This document shows positions 8,496-17,782 of a DNA stretch of 64,000 nucleotides, piece after piece. This stretch comes from JBDSSS01 sp963764195. GTDB lineage: Bacteria; Actinomycetota; Actinomycetes; Actinomycetales; Dermatophilaceae. The notes beneath the pieces are model-generated. The model did not search any database, was not told the origin of the DNA, and was given only the letters and a program-made list of their open reading frames with translations. The first letter of the stretch is position 1. Each line of letters begins with the position of its first letter. The position numbers and the translations under genes were made by a program. The stretch is taken from assembly GCA_963764195.1 (NCBI GenBank), contig CAVXRG010000010.1, positions 1 through 64,000 of the forward strand, given 5' to 3'.

Positions 8496-9175
8496 CCCCC
8501 ACCCGTCGGCCCGGCGCGGTCAACGCGGTGCCTGATCCCACGAAGCATCTGGCGCTCCATCACGAAACCGACAGGTTCGACCAGACGCCACAGGAGGCTG
8601 CGCCCGACCGACCGCCGATAGGTCAGGCGCTGTCTGCAGATCAGGCGGGTCTCCCGCCCATCCGGTGTCGGCCGTAGCTGCCACTGCCACGTCGCAAACC
8701 CCGCCGGGGCATCGGGGCGCGCTGTTGCGTGCGGCGGCCGCGGGTCGGCTGCCACGAGTACCAACGATGCCCCGGACTCGAACTGGTCGACCCGGAAGCA
8801 CGGGTAGCCAGGTGGGCCGAGGCGAATCAGGTCCCCCACCTCCAGCTGTTGGAGGTGGGGCAGGATGCGGTCGGCGCTGTGGATGTTGCAGCCCGCGAGG
8901 TTCTCCAGGCCGTCGAAGCTGTACAACCCACCGCGACCCTGACCGATCTGTGCCAGCCACGGCCACACGCGCTCGGGTGGCGCCTCGATCGTGATGGCCC
9001 GGGTGTAGCCGAGCCTGGGGTGGGGCACCAGTTCGTCACCGGGCACCGTTGCGGCGATCTCGGCATCCGTGGCACCCCATCGGTTGTACCGACGCCTGCC
9101 GAGGGGGGCGGTCAGGGTCACCGCGACGACCTGTGCGCCGCCGACGAGCACGTCCGCCACAGCGGTTCTTTCCAT
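8486..9175 (-). CDS. SRPBCC (START-like) superfamily protein
   Basis: 229 aa. YTRAITIEAPPERVWPWLAQ is the entry strand of a polyketide-cyclase/START-like helix-grip fold. GRGGLYSFDGLENLAGCNI, the LEVGDLIRLGP strand and the C-terminal helix RLVEPVGFVMERQMLRGI complete it. Such proteins bind hydrophobic ligands; no ligand can be named. The ATG at 9175 has a GGGGGGA ribosome binding site. It forms an operon with the CPBP protease gene, which it overlaps. Confidence 0.8.
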   Translation of the reverse strand: MERTAVADVLVGGAQVVAVTLTAPLGRRRYNRWGATDAEIAATVPGDELVPHPRLGYTRAITIEAPPERVWPWLAQIGQGRGGLYSFDGLENLAGCNIHSADRILPHLQQLEVGDLIRLGPPGYPCFRVDQFESGASLVLVAADPRPPHATARPDAPAGFATWQWQLRPTPDGRETRLICRQRLTYRRSVGRSLLWRLVEPVGFVMERQMLRGIRHRVDRAGPTGGGCP

Positions 9176-9535
9176 CGTCCCCCCTCGAGGCTGGCGGTCA
9201 GTGACCCGGGCCGTGATGAGTCCGGCGCTGACACCCATGGAGTAGACCCAGCGTCGCCGATCCCAGGCAGGATGTCTCCCCCCAGGGTCAGGAGACGGTC
9301 CGTGCCGCCGCGCCGCGGCGGGTGTCACGTCATACGTGTGCATGGGTCGAGAGTCCGCCCGCAGTCTGCAGGCACGACCCGTGTTGCTGTTCCGGGGAAG
9401 TGTCGGCTGTACTGAGGGGGTGGTAGGCCCATCGAGAGCGGCGGTAACCGTCGGATCGGTCCTGGACCTCGCGGGCCGGATGCGCCTGATCCAGGGTGGC
9501 GAACGGATCCATGTTCACGCTTCGTCACGGACGAC

Positions 9536-12262
9536 GTGATGGCGCCGGCCCTGGTCGAGACCAAGTTCTTCCTTCCACGTGCGCGCGCAGGGCTCATCGT
9601 CCGGACTCGTCTCGTAGAGCGCCTGTCAGGTCGACGGACTCGCCTGACACTGCTCTCGGCGCCGGCCGGATTCGGCAAGACCACGCTTCTCGCCCAGTGG
9701 TTGAGGACGGAGGCTGAACGCTCAGATCTCGGAATTGCCTGGGTGTCACTCGACGAGGACGACCGTGACCCGCAGACATTCTGGACCTACGTGCTGACGG
9801 CCCTTGAACGTGTCGCGCCGGGCAGCGGGTCCGCGGGACTGCAGCTACTCGCGAGCGAGCAACCGGCCGCTGCGGTTGTGTCTGGTGTGCTCAACGAGCT
9901 CAGTGTTCTCCCTGACGACGTCGTCCTCGTGTTGGACGACTACCACCTCGCCGAGTGCCCGCAGATCCAGGAGGGAATGACATTCCTGGTCGACCACCTG
10001 CCACCCCAGGTCAAGGTGTGCATCGTTACCCGGGCCGACCCGGCCCTTCCACTCGCGCGGCTGAGGGTGGCAGGGGAACTGACCGAGGTGCGGGCGGCGG
10101 ACCTGCGGTTCACCGATGACGAAGCGGCCCGCTTCCTCAGCGAGGCGTCAGGTCATGACCTGACTGCTGCGGAGCTTTCCGCGCTCGGCGCCCGCACCGA
10201 GGGTTGGATCGCATCACTGCAGCTGGCCGCCCTCTCTCTGCGAGAGCGCGCGGACACTTCGGGCTTCATTGCTGGATTCACCGGCACGGACCGATACGTG
10301 CTCGACTACCTGGTTGAGGAGGTCCTCGACCGCGAGCCGCGTGAGGTCCGCGACTTCCTGCTCAGCACGTCGGTTCTTGACAGACTCTGCGGTCCCCTGT
10401 GTGACGCAGTCACCACGGCCGACGGCGGCCAACAGGCTTTGACGTCGCTGGAGCGACGCAACCTGTTCATCGTTCCGCTCGATGATCAACGACACTGGTA
10501 CCGCTTCCATCGCCTGTTCGCGGACGTGCTCCGCGCGCACCTGCTCCGGGAGAGACCCGAAGAAGTCCACGGGCTGCACCAGCGCGCCAGCCGCTGGTAC
10601 GCCCAAGCCGGAGCGCTGGAAGACGCGGTGCGGCATGCGCTGGCGGCAGACAACCCTGAATCGGCCGCAGACCTCATCGAGCTTGCTCTGCCCGAACTTC
10701 GCCGCGACCGTCGCGAGAACCTGCTCCGGCGGTGGGCCCACGAACTTCCGCGTGAGGTCGTCCGCCGCCGGCCGGTGCTCGCAGTCGGGCTCGTGGGAGG
10801 ACTCATGGCCAGCAACGACTTTGCTGGCGTCGCGGAGCGGCTACGCGAGACCGAGGAGACGCTCACCCGACCTCGCTCGGAGTGGGTCGTCGTGGACAGC
10901 AACGAACTGCCCCGGCTGCCCGCCGCATTGGAGACTTTCTGGGCCGGACTCGCCCTCGTCGAGGGGGACCTCGTTGGCGCGGTCACCCACGCAACGCAAG
11001 CCCAAGCCGCGGCAAGAGAAGGGGACAACCTCTTGCAGGCGTCGGCGGCCGGACTTGCCGGCATCGCCAGCTGGGCAGGCGGTGACATCGTCGGCGCCCA
11101 CCGCGCATACCGGACCGCCGTGGACGGTCTCACCAAGGCGGGACACATCGCCGACGTCCTCGGGTGCTCACTCACCCTGGCGGACATGGAGCTGGCCCTG
11201 GGGAGGCTGAGCGAGGCCGAGCGCACTTTGCAGCATGCCCTGAAACTGGCGGAACAAGAGGACGCCGGACGACACAGCGCTGACCGTCCACCGATCATCC
11301 GCGGAACAGCCGACATGCTGGTGGGTTTGAGCCGCTCGGCCTGGCACCGCAACGAGCTCGGCACTTCAGCGGAGTATCTTCGCCGCGCCGACGATGTGGG
11401 GGAGATGGCAGGGCTGCCGCAACACCCCTACCGCTGGCGGGTGGCCTTGGCACGCCTCCGCGCGGCGGACGGCGACTTTGTTGCCGCCCTGGGACTGCTC
11501 GACGAGGCCGAGCGTGTGTACGTCAGCGACTTCTCGCCCCCGGTGCACCCCATCCACGCCACCCGGGCGCGCGTCCTGGCCGCCTCCGGTGATCTCAGGG
11601 GAGCCGCCGCCTGGGCCCGCTCGCACGACGTGCGGGTCGACAACGACCTCACCTACCTCCGTGAGTACGAACACCTCACCTTGTGCCGGATCCTGCTCGC
11701 CGAGAACACCGCACGGTCAGTGCGCGGTGCAGCGGCGCTCCTTGACCGACTGTTGGCGGAGGCTCTTGACGGAGGCCGCATCGGCTCCGTCATCGAGATG
11801 CAGGCTCTCCGCGCGATGGCGGCCGGCGCGGCCGGCGACGATCGCGGCGCCCTCACCGCACTGGAGAATGCCGTCGACCTCGCCGAGCCGGACGGCTGGC
11901 TCCGCGTCCTCGTTGACGCCTCCGCGTTGATGACCCCACTGATCCGGACACTCGCGACGCGCCGGCGACGGTCGGTGTTCCTCCGCGAGTTGCTGGCCGC
12001 GAGCACGTCAGCGCGCAGCGACACACCAATGACGAGACCGGAGGCACCTCACGCGTCTGCCCTCAGTGACCCGCTCAGCGACCGGGAGCTCGAAGTGCTC
12101 CGGCTTCTCGCCTCGGACCTTGACGGCCCCGCCATCGCCCGCGAACTCTTCGTCTCGCTCAACACCGTGAAGACCCACACCAAGCACATCTACACCAAGC
12201 TCGACGTCAACAACCGACGCTCCGCCGTGACCCGTGCCCACCACATGGGGCTGACCAGCTGA
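9536..12262 (+). CDS. MalT/LAL-type LuxR transcriptional regulator
   Basis: 908 aa, GTG 9536 or ATG 9539. It has an N-terminal NTPase with Walker A SAPAGFGKTTLLAQ (about residues 40-53) and Walker B VVLVLDDYH (about 130). A long alpha-helical TPR-like middle follows (roughly residues 330-800). The C-terminal LuxR helix-turn-helix starts at LSDRELEVLRLLAS and includes SLNTVKTHTKHIYTKL. Such large ATP-dependent regulators sense an inducer and activate nearby genes. The coupled membrane operon starting 253 bp downstream is the likeliest target; this is inference. Confidence 0.92.
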   Translation: MMAPALVETKFFLPRARAGLIVRTRLVERLSGRRTRLTLLSAPAGFGKTTLLAQWLRTEAERSDLGIAWVSLDEDDRDPQTFWTYVLTALERVAPGSGSAGLQLLASEQPAAAVVSGVLNELSVLPDDVVLVLDDYHLAECPQIQEGMTFLVDHLPPQVKVCIVTRADPALPLARLRVAGELTEVRAADLRFTDDEAARFLSEASGHDLTAAELSALGARTEGWIASLQLAALSLRERADTSGFIAGFTGTDRYVLDYLVEEVLDREPREVRDFLLSTSVLDRLCGPLCDAVTTADGGQQALTSLERRNLFIVPLDDQRHWYRFHRLFADVLRAHLLRERPEEVHGLHQRASRWYAQAGALEDAVRHALAADNPESAADLIELALPELRRDRRENLLRRWAHELPREVVRRRPVLAVGLVGGLMASNDFAGVAERLRETEETLTRPRSEWVVVDSNELPRLPAALETFWAGLALVEGDLVGAVTHATQAQAAAREGDNLLQASAAGLAGIASWAGGDIVGAHRAYRTAVDGLTKAGHIADVLGCSLTLADMELALGRLSEAERTLQHALKLAEQEDAGRHSADRPPIIRGTADMLVGLSRSAWHRNELGTSAEYLRRADDVGEMAGLPQHPYRWRVALARLRAADGDFVAALGLLDEAERVYVSDFSPPVHPIHATRARVLAASGDLRGAAAWARSHDVRVDNDLTYLREYEHLTLCRILLAENTARSVRGAAALLDRLLAEALDGGRIGSVIEMQALRAMAAGAAGDDRGALTALENAVDLAEPDGWLRVLVDASALMTPLIRTLATRRRRSVFLRELLAASTSARSDTPMTRPEAPHASALSDPLSDRELEVLRLLASDLDGPAIARELFVSLNTVKTHTKHIYTKLDVNNRRSAVTRAHHMGLTS

Positions 12263-12373
12263 GCCGGCTCTTCGACGTTGACCGCGCCACCGTGGCGGGC
12301 TGCTCGGCGGGCTCCCAACCCACCGTGCCGGCCGCTGCGAGGCCCACCGCCTTTGAACCCGAGGCCGGTCCGT

Positions 12374-12409
12374 GTCACCCCGGCAGTCACCCCGGCAGTC
12401 ACCCCGGCA
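12374..12409 (+). repeat. 12-bp tandem repeat, 3 units
   Basis: Three perfect units of GTCACCCCGGCA, followed by a degenerate partial one, in the 253-bp gap between the LuxR gene and the membrane operon. It could be a regulator-binding array or simple slippage. Confidence 0.8.
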
Positions 12410-12515
12410 GTACCCGCAGTCACCTCATGGGGTGACGCCGGGTCACCCTCTCGGCTCCTAGGTTCCACTCATCCCCCGCGGCAGCCGCCGCAGGACCGTG
12501 CAGACAGGAACCGAC

Positions 12516-13205
12516 ATGACCATCACACCCAGGACCCTCACCCGAGGGGCCGGCGTCGCCGCCGTCGCGGCCGGAGCCATCTTCATCGGGGTGCAGCTGA
12601 ACCACCCGCAACTCGACGTCGCCTCCGTCAACACGACCGAGTTCGAGGTTCGCAGCTCCCTCAAGGTGTTGATGGCCGCACTGGCCCTGCCCGGCATCAC
12701 CGGCATGTACCTGCACCAGGTGAAGAAGATGGGCGTGCTCGGCCTGATCGGGTACCTGATGTTCGCCGCCAACTACCTCCTCATCTTCGCCAGCTCCTTC
12801 GTCGCCGCCTCCGTCCTGCCCTCCATCGGCGCCACGAGCTCGTCGTTCGTCAAGGACGTCCTCGCGGCGGCCTCCGGCGGTCATGCATCCGGTGACATCG
12901 GCCTGCTGGGGACTGCGCTCCTGCTCGACGCCGCCCTGTATCTGGCTGGCGCGCTGGTCTTCGGCATCGCGCTGTACCGGGCCCGGGTTCTTCCCCGCTG
13001 GGCTGCCGCGCTCCTGGCCGTCGGCGGCCTCGCCGCAGCGGGCCTCTCGTTGATGCCCGACCCCTGGTTCCGGCTGCTCGCCGTCCCCAATGGCATCGCC
13101 ATGATCGCGCTGGGCTACTCATTGTGGCTCAACGCGCGCAACGACACCGCAGCACAGCCGGAGGCTGTCGACACCCCGGTCCTGACCGCGACCGGTGCCG
13201 CATGA
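12516..13205 (+). CDS. Membrane protein, six-helix, function unknown
   Basis: 229 aa with about six hydrophobic segments (GVAAVAAGAIFIGV, VLMAALALPGITGMYL, GLIGYLMFAANYLLIFA and further ones). It resembles the DUF4386-type membrane proteins in general layout. ATG 12516 with AGGAACC is preferred over the in-frame GTG at 12498. Its stop overlaps the start of the next gene (ATGA), so the operon is coupled. Confidence 0.75.
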   Translation: MTITPRTLTRGAGVAAVAAGAIFIGVQLNHPQLDVASVNTTEFEVRSSLKVLMAALALPGITGMYLHQVKKMGVLGLIGYLMFAANYLLIFASSFVAASVLPSIGATSSSFVKDVLAAASGGHASGDIGLLGTALLLDAALYLAGALVFGIALYRARVLPRWAAALLAVGGLAAAGLSLMPDPWFRLLAVPNGIAMIALGYSLWLNARNDTAAQPEAVDTPVLTATGAA

Positions 13206-13864
13206 CCCGGCGCGCCGGCCGGTGGGTGCCGGTCGGCCTGCTGGGGCTGGCCGCCGTTCCCGTCCTGGCCGGCACGGCCCGGCTCGTGGAGATGCTCGGC
13301 GGACCAGAGCTCATCCCGACCGACGCCCGCTTCGCAGCCTCGCCTGCCCCGGTCATCGTCCACGTCGCGTCGGCCATCGGCTACGCGCTGCTCGGCGCGT
13401 TCCAGTTCTCCGCCGGCATCCGCCGCAGTCACCCCGGGTGGCATCGTCGAGCCGGACGGGCCTTGGTCGCACTCGGTCTCGCCGTCGCGCTCTCGGCCCT
13501 GTGGATGGCGCTGCTCTTCCCCCGCAAGGAGGGGACCGGTGACCTCCTCTACCTGTTCCGGCTGCTGTTCGGGTCAGGGATGGCCGGCAGCATCATCCTC
13601 GGTCTTGCGGCCATCGGCAGACAAGACATCGCTCGGCACCGCGCCTGGATGACACGCGCGTACGCCCTCGCGCTCGGCGCCGGGACCCAGGCCTTCACGG
13701 TCGGCTTCGGCCAAGCCGTCTTCGGCTCCGGCGTTGCCCGCCACGACCTCATGATGGGAGCCGGATGGGCCATCAACCTCGCCCTCGCCGAATGGATCAT
13801 CCGCCACCCGTCCGCTCGACAGACACAGAGAAGTCGCCCTCGAGCAGCCCCGGTCGGTGCGTGA
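13202..13864 (+). CDS. DUF2306-like membrane protein
   Basis: 220 aa with about six hydrophobic helices. Features typical of DUF2306 are HVASAIGYALLGAFQFS, a conserved HPGWHRRAGR segment and RHRAWMTRAYALALGA, with His/Arg residues facing the membrane that recall haem or quinone sites. Function is unknown. The start overlaps the previous gene by ATGA, and the stop overlaps the next by TGATG. Confidence 0.8.
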   Translation: MTRRAGRWVPVGLLGLAAVPVLAGTARLVEMLGGPELIPTDARFAASPAPVIVHVASAIGYALLGAFQFSAGIRRSHPGWHRRAGRALVALGLAVALSALWMALLFPRKEGTGDLLYLFRLLFGSGMAGSIILGLAAIGRQDIARHRAWMTRAYALALGAGTQAFTVGFGQAVFGSGVARHDLMMGAGWAINLALAEWIIRHPSARQTQRSRPRAAPVGA

Positions 13865-14121
13865 TGAACCGAGCTGCCCCCCAGCCACCCGAAGACTACG
13901 AGCTGCGCATCGACGGCCATCTCGACCAGAACTGGTCGGCCTGGTTCGGCGATCTGACACTCACCCATGACGCCGACGGCACCACGACCCTGCGCGGAGC
14001 GGTGGCCGACCAGGCCGAACTTCACGGACTGCTCGCCAAGGTACGCGACCTCGGCGTCACCCTCCTGTCGGTCAAGACCCTCGATGCCGAGGCTGGCTCT
14101 GCACCCGCCCACGACCTCTGA
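13864..14121 (+). CDS. Small protein of coupled membrane operon
   Basis: 85 aa, soluble and acidic, with no recognised signal. The pattern YELRIDGHLDQNWSAWFGDL...GTTTLRGAVADQAELHGLLAKVRDLGVTLLSV matches the many small actinobacterial proteins whose annotations give no function. Its start codon shares a base with the stop of the DUF2306-like gene, so it is made together with it. Confidence 0.75.
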   Translation: MNRAAPQPPEDYELRIDGHLDQNWSAWFGDLTLTHDADGTTTLRGAVADQAELHGLLAKVRDLGVTLLSVKTLDAEAGSAPAHDL

Positions 14122-14686
14122 CACCCCGCAGGCTCTTGGGCCCGGTCCATCCCGAAGGACCCAGCCAATCAGGCTCATCACGAGACGCTGTCGCTCCACG
14201 GCGGGCGACCGGTGGCCTCGATGCCCCAGCGCTGGTCCCCTGTGTGCGTCAGGATCGGGTGAGACAGTCCCGGTGATTTCCTTCCCTCTGCCGGGGCGAG
14301 AGTGGAGCATGACGATGGCGGACCTTCCGCCGGTTGATGATGGGGGCTTGGGCCCTCGAGCTGACCGTCCGAAGCGGCGAAGTCTGTGCACGTCCGCGGC
14401 GGTGGGTGACACCTTGTGAAAACTCGAGTCGGGAGGGCCCGCCGGCCTAAGCATCCGGTAGGGATGCGCGTGTGCGGTGGCCGGGCGCACGGACAGTGCC
14501 GAGAGCCACCCCCGGAGCGACGTCAGCCTTGGCGCCTGCGGGTGAGGCCCTTCGTGCCGGTCGAGCGATGAAGATCGCGCAGCAGACCAACCCCACCCGC
14601 ACGTGGTGCTTCGTTTGTACGCGCGACCGTGGGAGGCTCGAAGTACTTGTTCATCTCAGGGCAGAAGGCTGACCTCAGGGGGTGCG
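14122..14686. other. Intergenic region without recognised gene
   Basis: 565 bp between the membrane operon and the methyltransferase gene. Only short overlapping frames with unconvincing composition are present. I see no RNA gene or repeat. Confidence 0.5.
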
Positions 14687-15511
14687 ATGACCAGCCCGTC
14701 CCCGTCCGCTCGGTGGAGCGGAAGCGCGTACTCCCGTAGCTCGGCCCACCATCGGGGCTACGACGAGTCGTTCCTTGCTCGCCACCAGCCCCGACCCACC
14801 GACGTGGTCGTCGACCTCGGTTGCGGCAGTGGCGAGTTCACCGCGCAGCTTGCTGACCTGGTCCCTCGGGGCACGGTGACCGGCGTCGATCAGGACGAGT
14901 CCATGCTCGCGCAGGCAGGTCGGCACGGTGCCGACAACCTTCACTTCCTTCGTGCGTCGGCCGACCGGCTCGGCGAGCACCTGCCGCCGAACTCGGTGGA
15001 TCTGGTCGTCAGCCGGGCGATGCTGCACTGGGTTCCCGCGTCGAGCCGTCCGCGAGTATTTGAAGAGGTTCACCGGGTGCTCCGGCCCGGCGGTTGGCTA
15101 CATCTGGAGTGCGCCGGGACCGGGAACATCGCCCGGATCAACGCGCTCCTGGATGAGTTGGCGGCCACGCATGGTCTGCCCGGCCCCCCGCCCTTCCCGG
15201 ACACCGCTGATGCCTTCGACAGTGTGGAGGCTGCGGGTTTCGAGATTCCGCCAGGCGGTGTGGGCACGGTGGCACAGCGCCGCTCCTTCACCCGCGACCA
15301 GATCGAGGCCATGCTGCGCACCCAGGCCACCCTGGTGCTCACCCGGCATACCTCCGGGCCCCGCGTCACGGAGATCGTCGAGCAGGCCGTGGCCTCGGTG
15401 GACCGTCTGCGCCGCCACGACGGTTCCTACGACCAGACGTTCGTCAGGCTCGAACTGCTGGTCCGCCGACCCGATGTCTCCGGCGCCAAGCACACCGACA
15501 CCAACACGTGA
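14687..15511 (+). CDS. Class I SAM-dependent methyltransferase
   Basis: 274 aa. SAM-binding motif I is VVDLGCGSGEFTAQL (about residues 40-54); motif II region TGVDQDESML follows, then VVSRAMLHWV and EEVHRVLRPGGWLHLE. It transfers a methyl group from S-adenosylmethionine; the acceptor cannot be named. It resembles trans-aconitate/UbiE-type small-molecule methyltransferases. ATG 14687 follows AGGGGG. No operon partner is obvious. Confidence 0.88.
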   Translation: MTSPSPSARWSGSAYSRSSAHHRGYDESFLARHQPRPTDVVVDLGCGSGEFTAQLADLVPRGTVTGVDQDESMLAQAGRHGADNLHFLRASADRLGEHLPPNSVDLVVSRAMLHWVPASSRPRVFEEVHRVLRPGGWLHLECAGTGNIARINALLDELAATHGLPGPPPFPDTADAFDSVEAAGFEIPPGGVGTVAQRRSFTRDQIEAMLRTQATLVLTRHTSGPRVTEIVEQAVASVDRLRRHDGSYDQTFVRLELLVRRPDVSGAKHTDTNT

Positions 15512-15616
15512 GGCACCGGCTGCCAAATCTCGGGCGACCGGTCGGCGGCACGTCCGATACAGGGACGCCGGTCCCCCCGCCTACGGCACCGCGGAGCGCC
15601 AAGAAAAGCCCTCGCC

Positions 15617-16201
15617 GTGACGAAGGTTTTGTCGGCCATCTGGCTTAGCGTCTGGGATATGAGCTGGGAAGGCCGCTATCCGAGGACCAAGATCGTCCCG
15701 GCCGACCCGTCGTGGCAGGACCGGTATGCCGAACTCGCGGCCGAGCTGAGCATGGTTCTAGGGCCCGCCTGGGTGCTTGAGCACGTGGGCTCGACGTCCG
15801 TACCGGGACTCGTTGCCAAACCCGTGATCGACGTCGCGCTCCGGATCCCGGATGCCGTCAGCCTGACTGCCGTGTCACTCGGTCTGGTCCGTGCTGGCTG
15901 GAGCGAGGCCGTAGCCGTCGGTGACCACTGGGCGAGCTTCCTGCTCGTCGATGGTGTCCGGTCCGCGATCGGGCATCTCGTCGACTCTCAGCGGTGGCCA
16001 ACAGCCCACGTCCGCCTGTTCTCGGAGTGGCTGCGCCACCACGAGGTTGACCGCGACAGGTACGCGGAGTTGAAGGCGTCGTTGATCAAGCAGGGGATGT
16101 GGGGCCGGGGTTACACCGTCGCCAAGGGTGCTTTCGTCCTCGAGGTGGTCAATCGCGCTCGAGCAGGACGCGGGATGTCTGCGGTCACGGGGCCGCTGTA
16201 G
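15617..16201 (+). CDS. GrpB family protein
   Basis: 194 aa if started at the GTG at 15617; ATG 15659 (MSWEGRYPRTK) is as likely and neither has a good ribosome binding site. IVPADPSWQDRYAELAAEL, EHVGSTSVPGLVAKPVIDVAL and the DHWASFLLVDG stretch identify the GrpB/UPF0157 family, whose fold is nucleotidyltransferase-like (GS...D-x-D-like). Molecular role is unknown. Confidence 0.85.
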   Translation: MTKVLSAIWLSVWDMSWEGRYPRTKIVPADPSWQDRYAELAAELSMVLGPAWVLEHVGSTSVPGLVAKPVIDVALRIPDAVSLTAVSLGLVRAGWSEAVAVGDHWASFLLVDGVRSAIGHLVDSQRWPTAHVRLFSEWLRHHEVDRDRYAELKASLIKQGMWGRGYTVAKGAFVLEVVNRARAGRGMSAVTGPL

Positions 16202-16258
16202 GGCGCCTTTCGTCACCGCCGAAGCGTGGGATCGCGTCGGTGCCTCAGGATGGACCCC

Positions 16259-17353
16259 ATGGAATTCCACGCCACCCCCGCCGACCCACAGCGCTTGTCA
16301 AGGTCGCTCTCCGTGCACGGGCAGCAGCGTCGAGCACCGACCCGCCGCCTGCACGAGTTCCTGGCGCGCGTGGAGGACGGCGACCTGGACACCTACGGTC
16401 GGGGCGGAGCGGTGACCCGGCTGGAGGGGCGCGTGGCCCAGCTGCTCGGCAAGGAGGCGGCGGTGTTCATGCCGACGGGTGCGATGGCCTCGCAGGTCGC
16501 GCTCAGGTTGCACGCCGACGCCCGCACCTGCCGCACGATCGGGTTCCACCCCAGGGCCCACATCGAGGTGCACGAGCGCAAGGGGTACGAGATCGTCCAC
16601 CAGCTGCACGGGATGTTGCTCGGCGACCACGACCGCCTGGTCACCGTGCGCGACCTGGATGCCGTTCGCGAGCCCTTGGCCGCGGTGCTCCTCGAGCTGC
16701 CCCAGCGTGACCTCGGCGGGCGCCTTCCGTCATGGGAGGAGCTGACCGCGCAGACGTCCTGGTTGCACTCCCGAGGCATCGCAGCCCATCTCGACGGCGC
16801 GCGTCTGTGGGAGGCGCAGCCGTACTACGGGCGTCCGTATGCCGAGATCGCAGCCCTCTTCGACACGGTCTACGTCTCCCTGTACAAGGGTCTTGAGGGT
16901 CTGGCCGGGGCGGTCCTCGCGGGGCGGTGCGACCTCGTGGACCAGGCTCGTGAGTGGCGGGCTCGGCTGGGTGGACAGCTGCACCACGCTTGGCCGCTGG
17001 CGGTATCGGCGGAGATCGGGCTCGACACACTCGTCCCCAGGATGCCTACCTTCTGGCAGCGGGCCCGGGAGCTCGCCGCCGCCCTGCAGGAGCTCCCAGG
17101 TGTCGAGGTCGTCCCCGACCCACCGCAGACCCCGCTGTTCCACGTCATCGTCCCCGTACCACCCGAGGCACTGGCGGCCGCACACCAGCGGTTCGTCGCG
17201 CACCGGGGACTCGAGCTCTTTCTCTACCCGCGCCCCACCACCTCGCCGCGATGCAGCCGATTCGAGGTCACGGTCGGTGAGAACGCCATGACCGTCGACC
17301 CCCAGGAGGTGCGCCAATCCCTGCTGGAGGTCATCCAGGATGCGGGAGGCTAG
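16259..17353 (+). CDS. Threonine aldolase-like PLP-dependent lyase
   Basis: 364 aa. It is a fold-type I PLP enzyme of the beta-eliminating lyase/threonine aldolase family. TYGRGGAVTRLEGRVAQLLGKEAAVFMPTGAMASQ is the N-terminal signature region, AAHLDGARLWEA holds the PLP-ring Asp, and VSLYKGLEGLAGAVL holds the Schiff-base Lys. It should cleave a beta-hydroxy amino acid to glycine and an aldehyde. The ATG at 16259 has AGGA eight bases upstream; in-frame codons at 16226 and 16250 are alternatives. Confidence 0.85.
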   Translation: MEFHATPADPQRLSRSLSVHGQQRRAPTRRLHEFLARVEDGDLDTYGRGGAVTRLEGRVAQLLGKEAAVFMPTGAMASQVALRLHADARTCRTIGFHPRAHIEVHERKGYEIVHQLHGMLLGDHDRLVTVRDLDAVREPLAAVLLELPQRDLGGRLPSWEELTAQTSWLHSRGIAAHLDGARLWEAQPYYGRPYAEIAALFDTVYVSLYKGLEGLAGAVLAGRCDLVDQAREWRARLGGQLHHAWPLAVSAEIGLDTLVPRMPTFWQRARELAAALQELPGVEVVPDPPQTPLFHVIVPVPPEALAAAHQRFVAHRGLELFLYPRPTTSPRCSRFEVTVGENAMTVDPQEVRQSLLEVIQDAGG

Positions 17354-17546
17354 CCGACGACCAGTGCCCGCCAACCCCGGGCCACCACCGTCACCGCCGG
17401 GCAGGCGGCGGTGTGAAGCAACCGTCAAGCGAGCGAATCACGGGGGTCATGGCGCGTTGGAGCGCAGCCGCATGGATCGGGCCATGATCTGTTGGCTGCG
17501 CCCAGGGCCAGCCGCCCGGCCGGCGCACATTCGTGAGGGGACCGAG

Positions 17547-17762
17547 TCAGTCTCTGGCCCGTTCGTGGATCACCCTCGCTGAGTCGAAACCCAGCCGGGC
17601 GAGGACGGCCGCCCGGGTCACTGGATCCAGAGCCGCTCCTTCAGAGGCAACCACGAGGCGGACCGCTGCAGTCGTCATCCGCGGCGAGCCCGGTGCGTCC
17701 TCCAACTGCACGCGAGATGTCGGATTCCCTGGTGGCATCTGGGCCCTCACGACGAGGGTCAT
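17547..17762 (-). CDS. Small hypothetical protein downstream of AI-2E permease
   Basis: 71 codons from ATG 17762, 20 bp beyond the stop of the permease gene on the same strand, so possibly cotranscribed. The second half (MTTAAVRLVVASEGAALDPVTRAAVLARLGFDSARV) looks like a compact folded protein, but I recognise no family. The start could be the internal ATG. Confidence 0.4.
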   Translation of the reverse strand: MTLVVRAQMPPGNPTSRVQLEDAPGSPRMTTAAVRLVVASEGAALDPVTRAAVLARLGFDSARVIHERARD

Positions 17763-17782
17763 CGGCGGCGGGACCGGGTGTC

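Noticed and set aside
14122..14686. Small genes in this gap
   Set aside because: The open frames overlap one another, have unlikely composition, and carry no ribosome binding site or motif.
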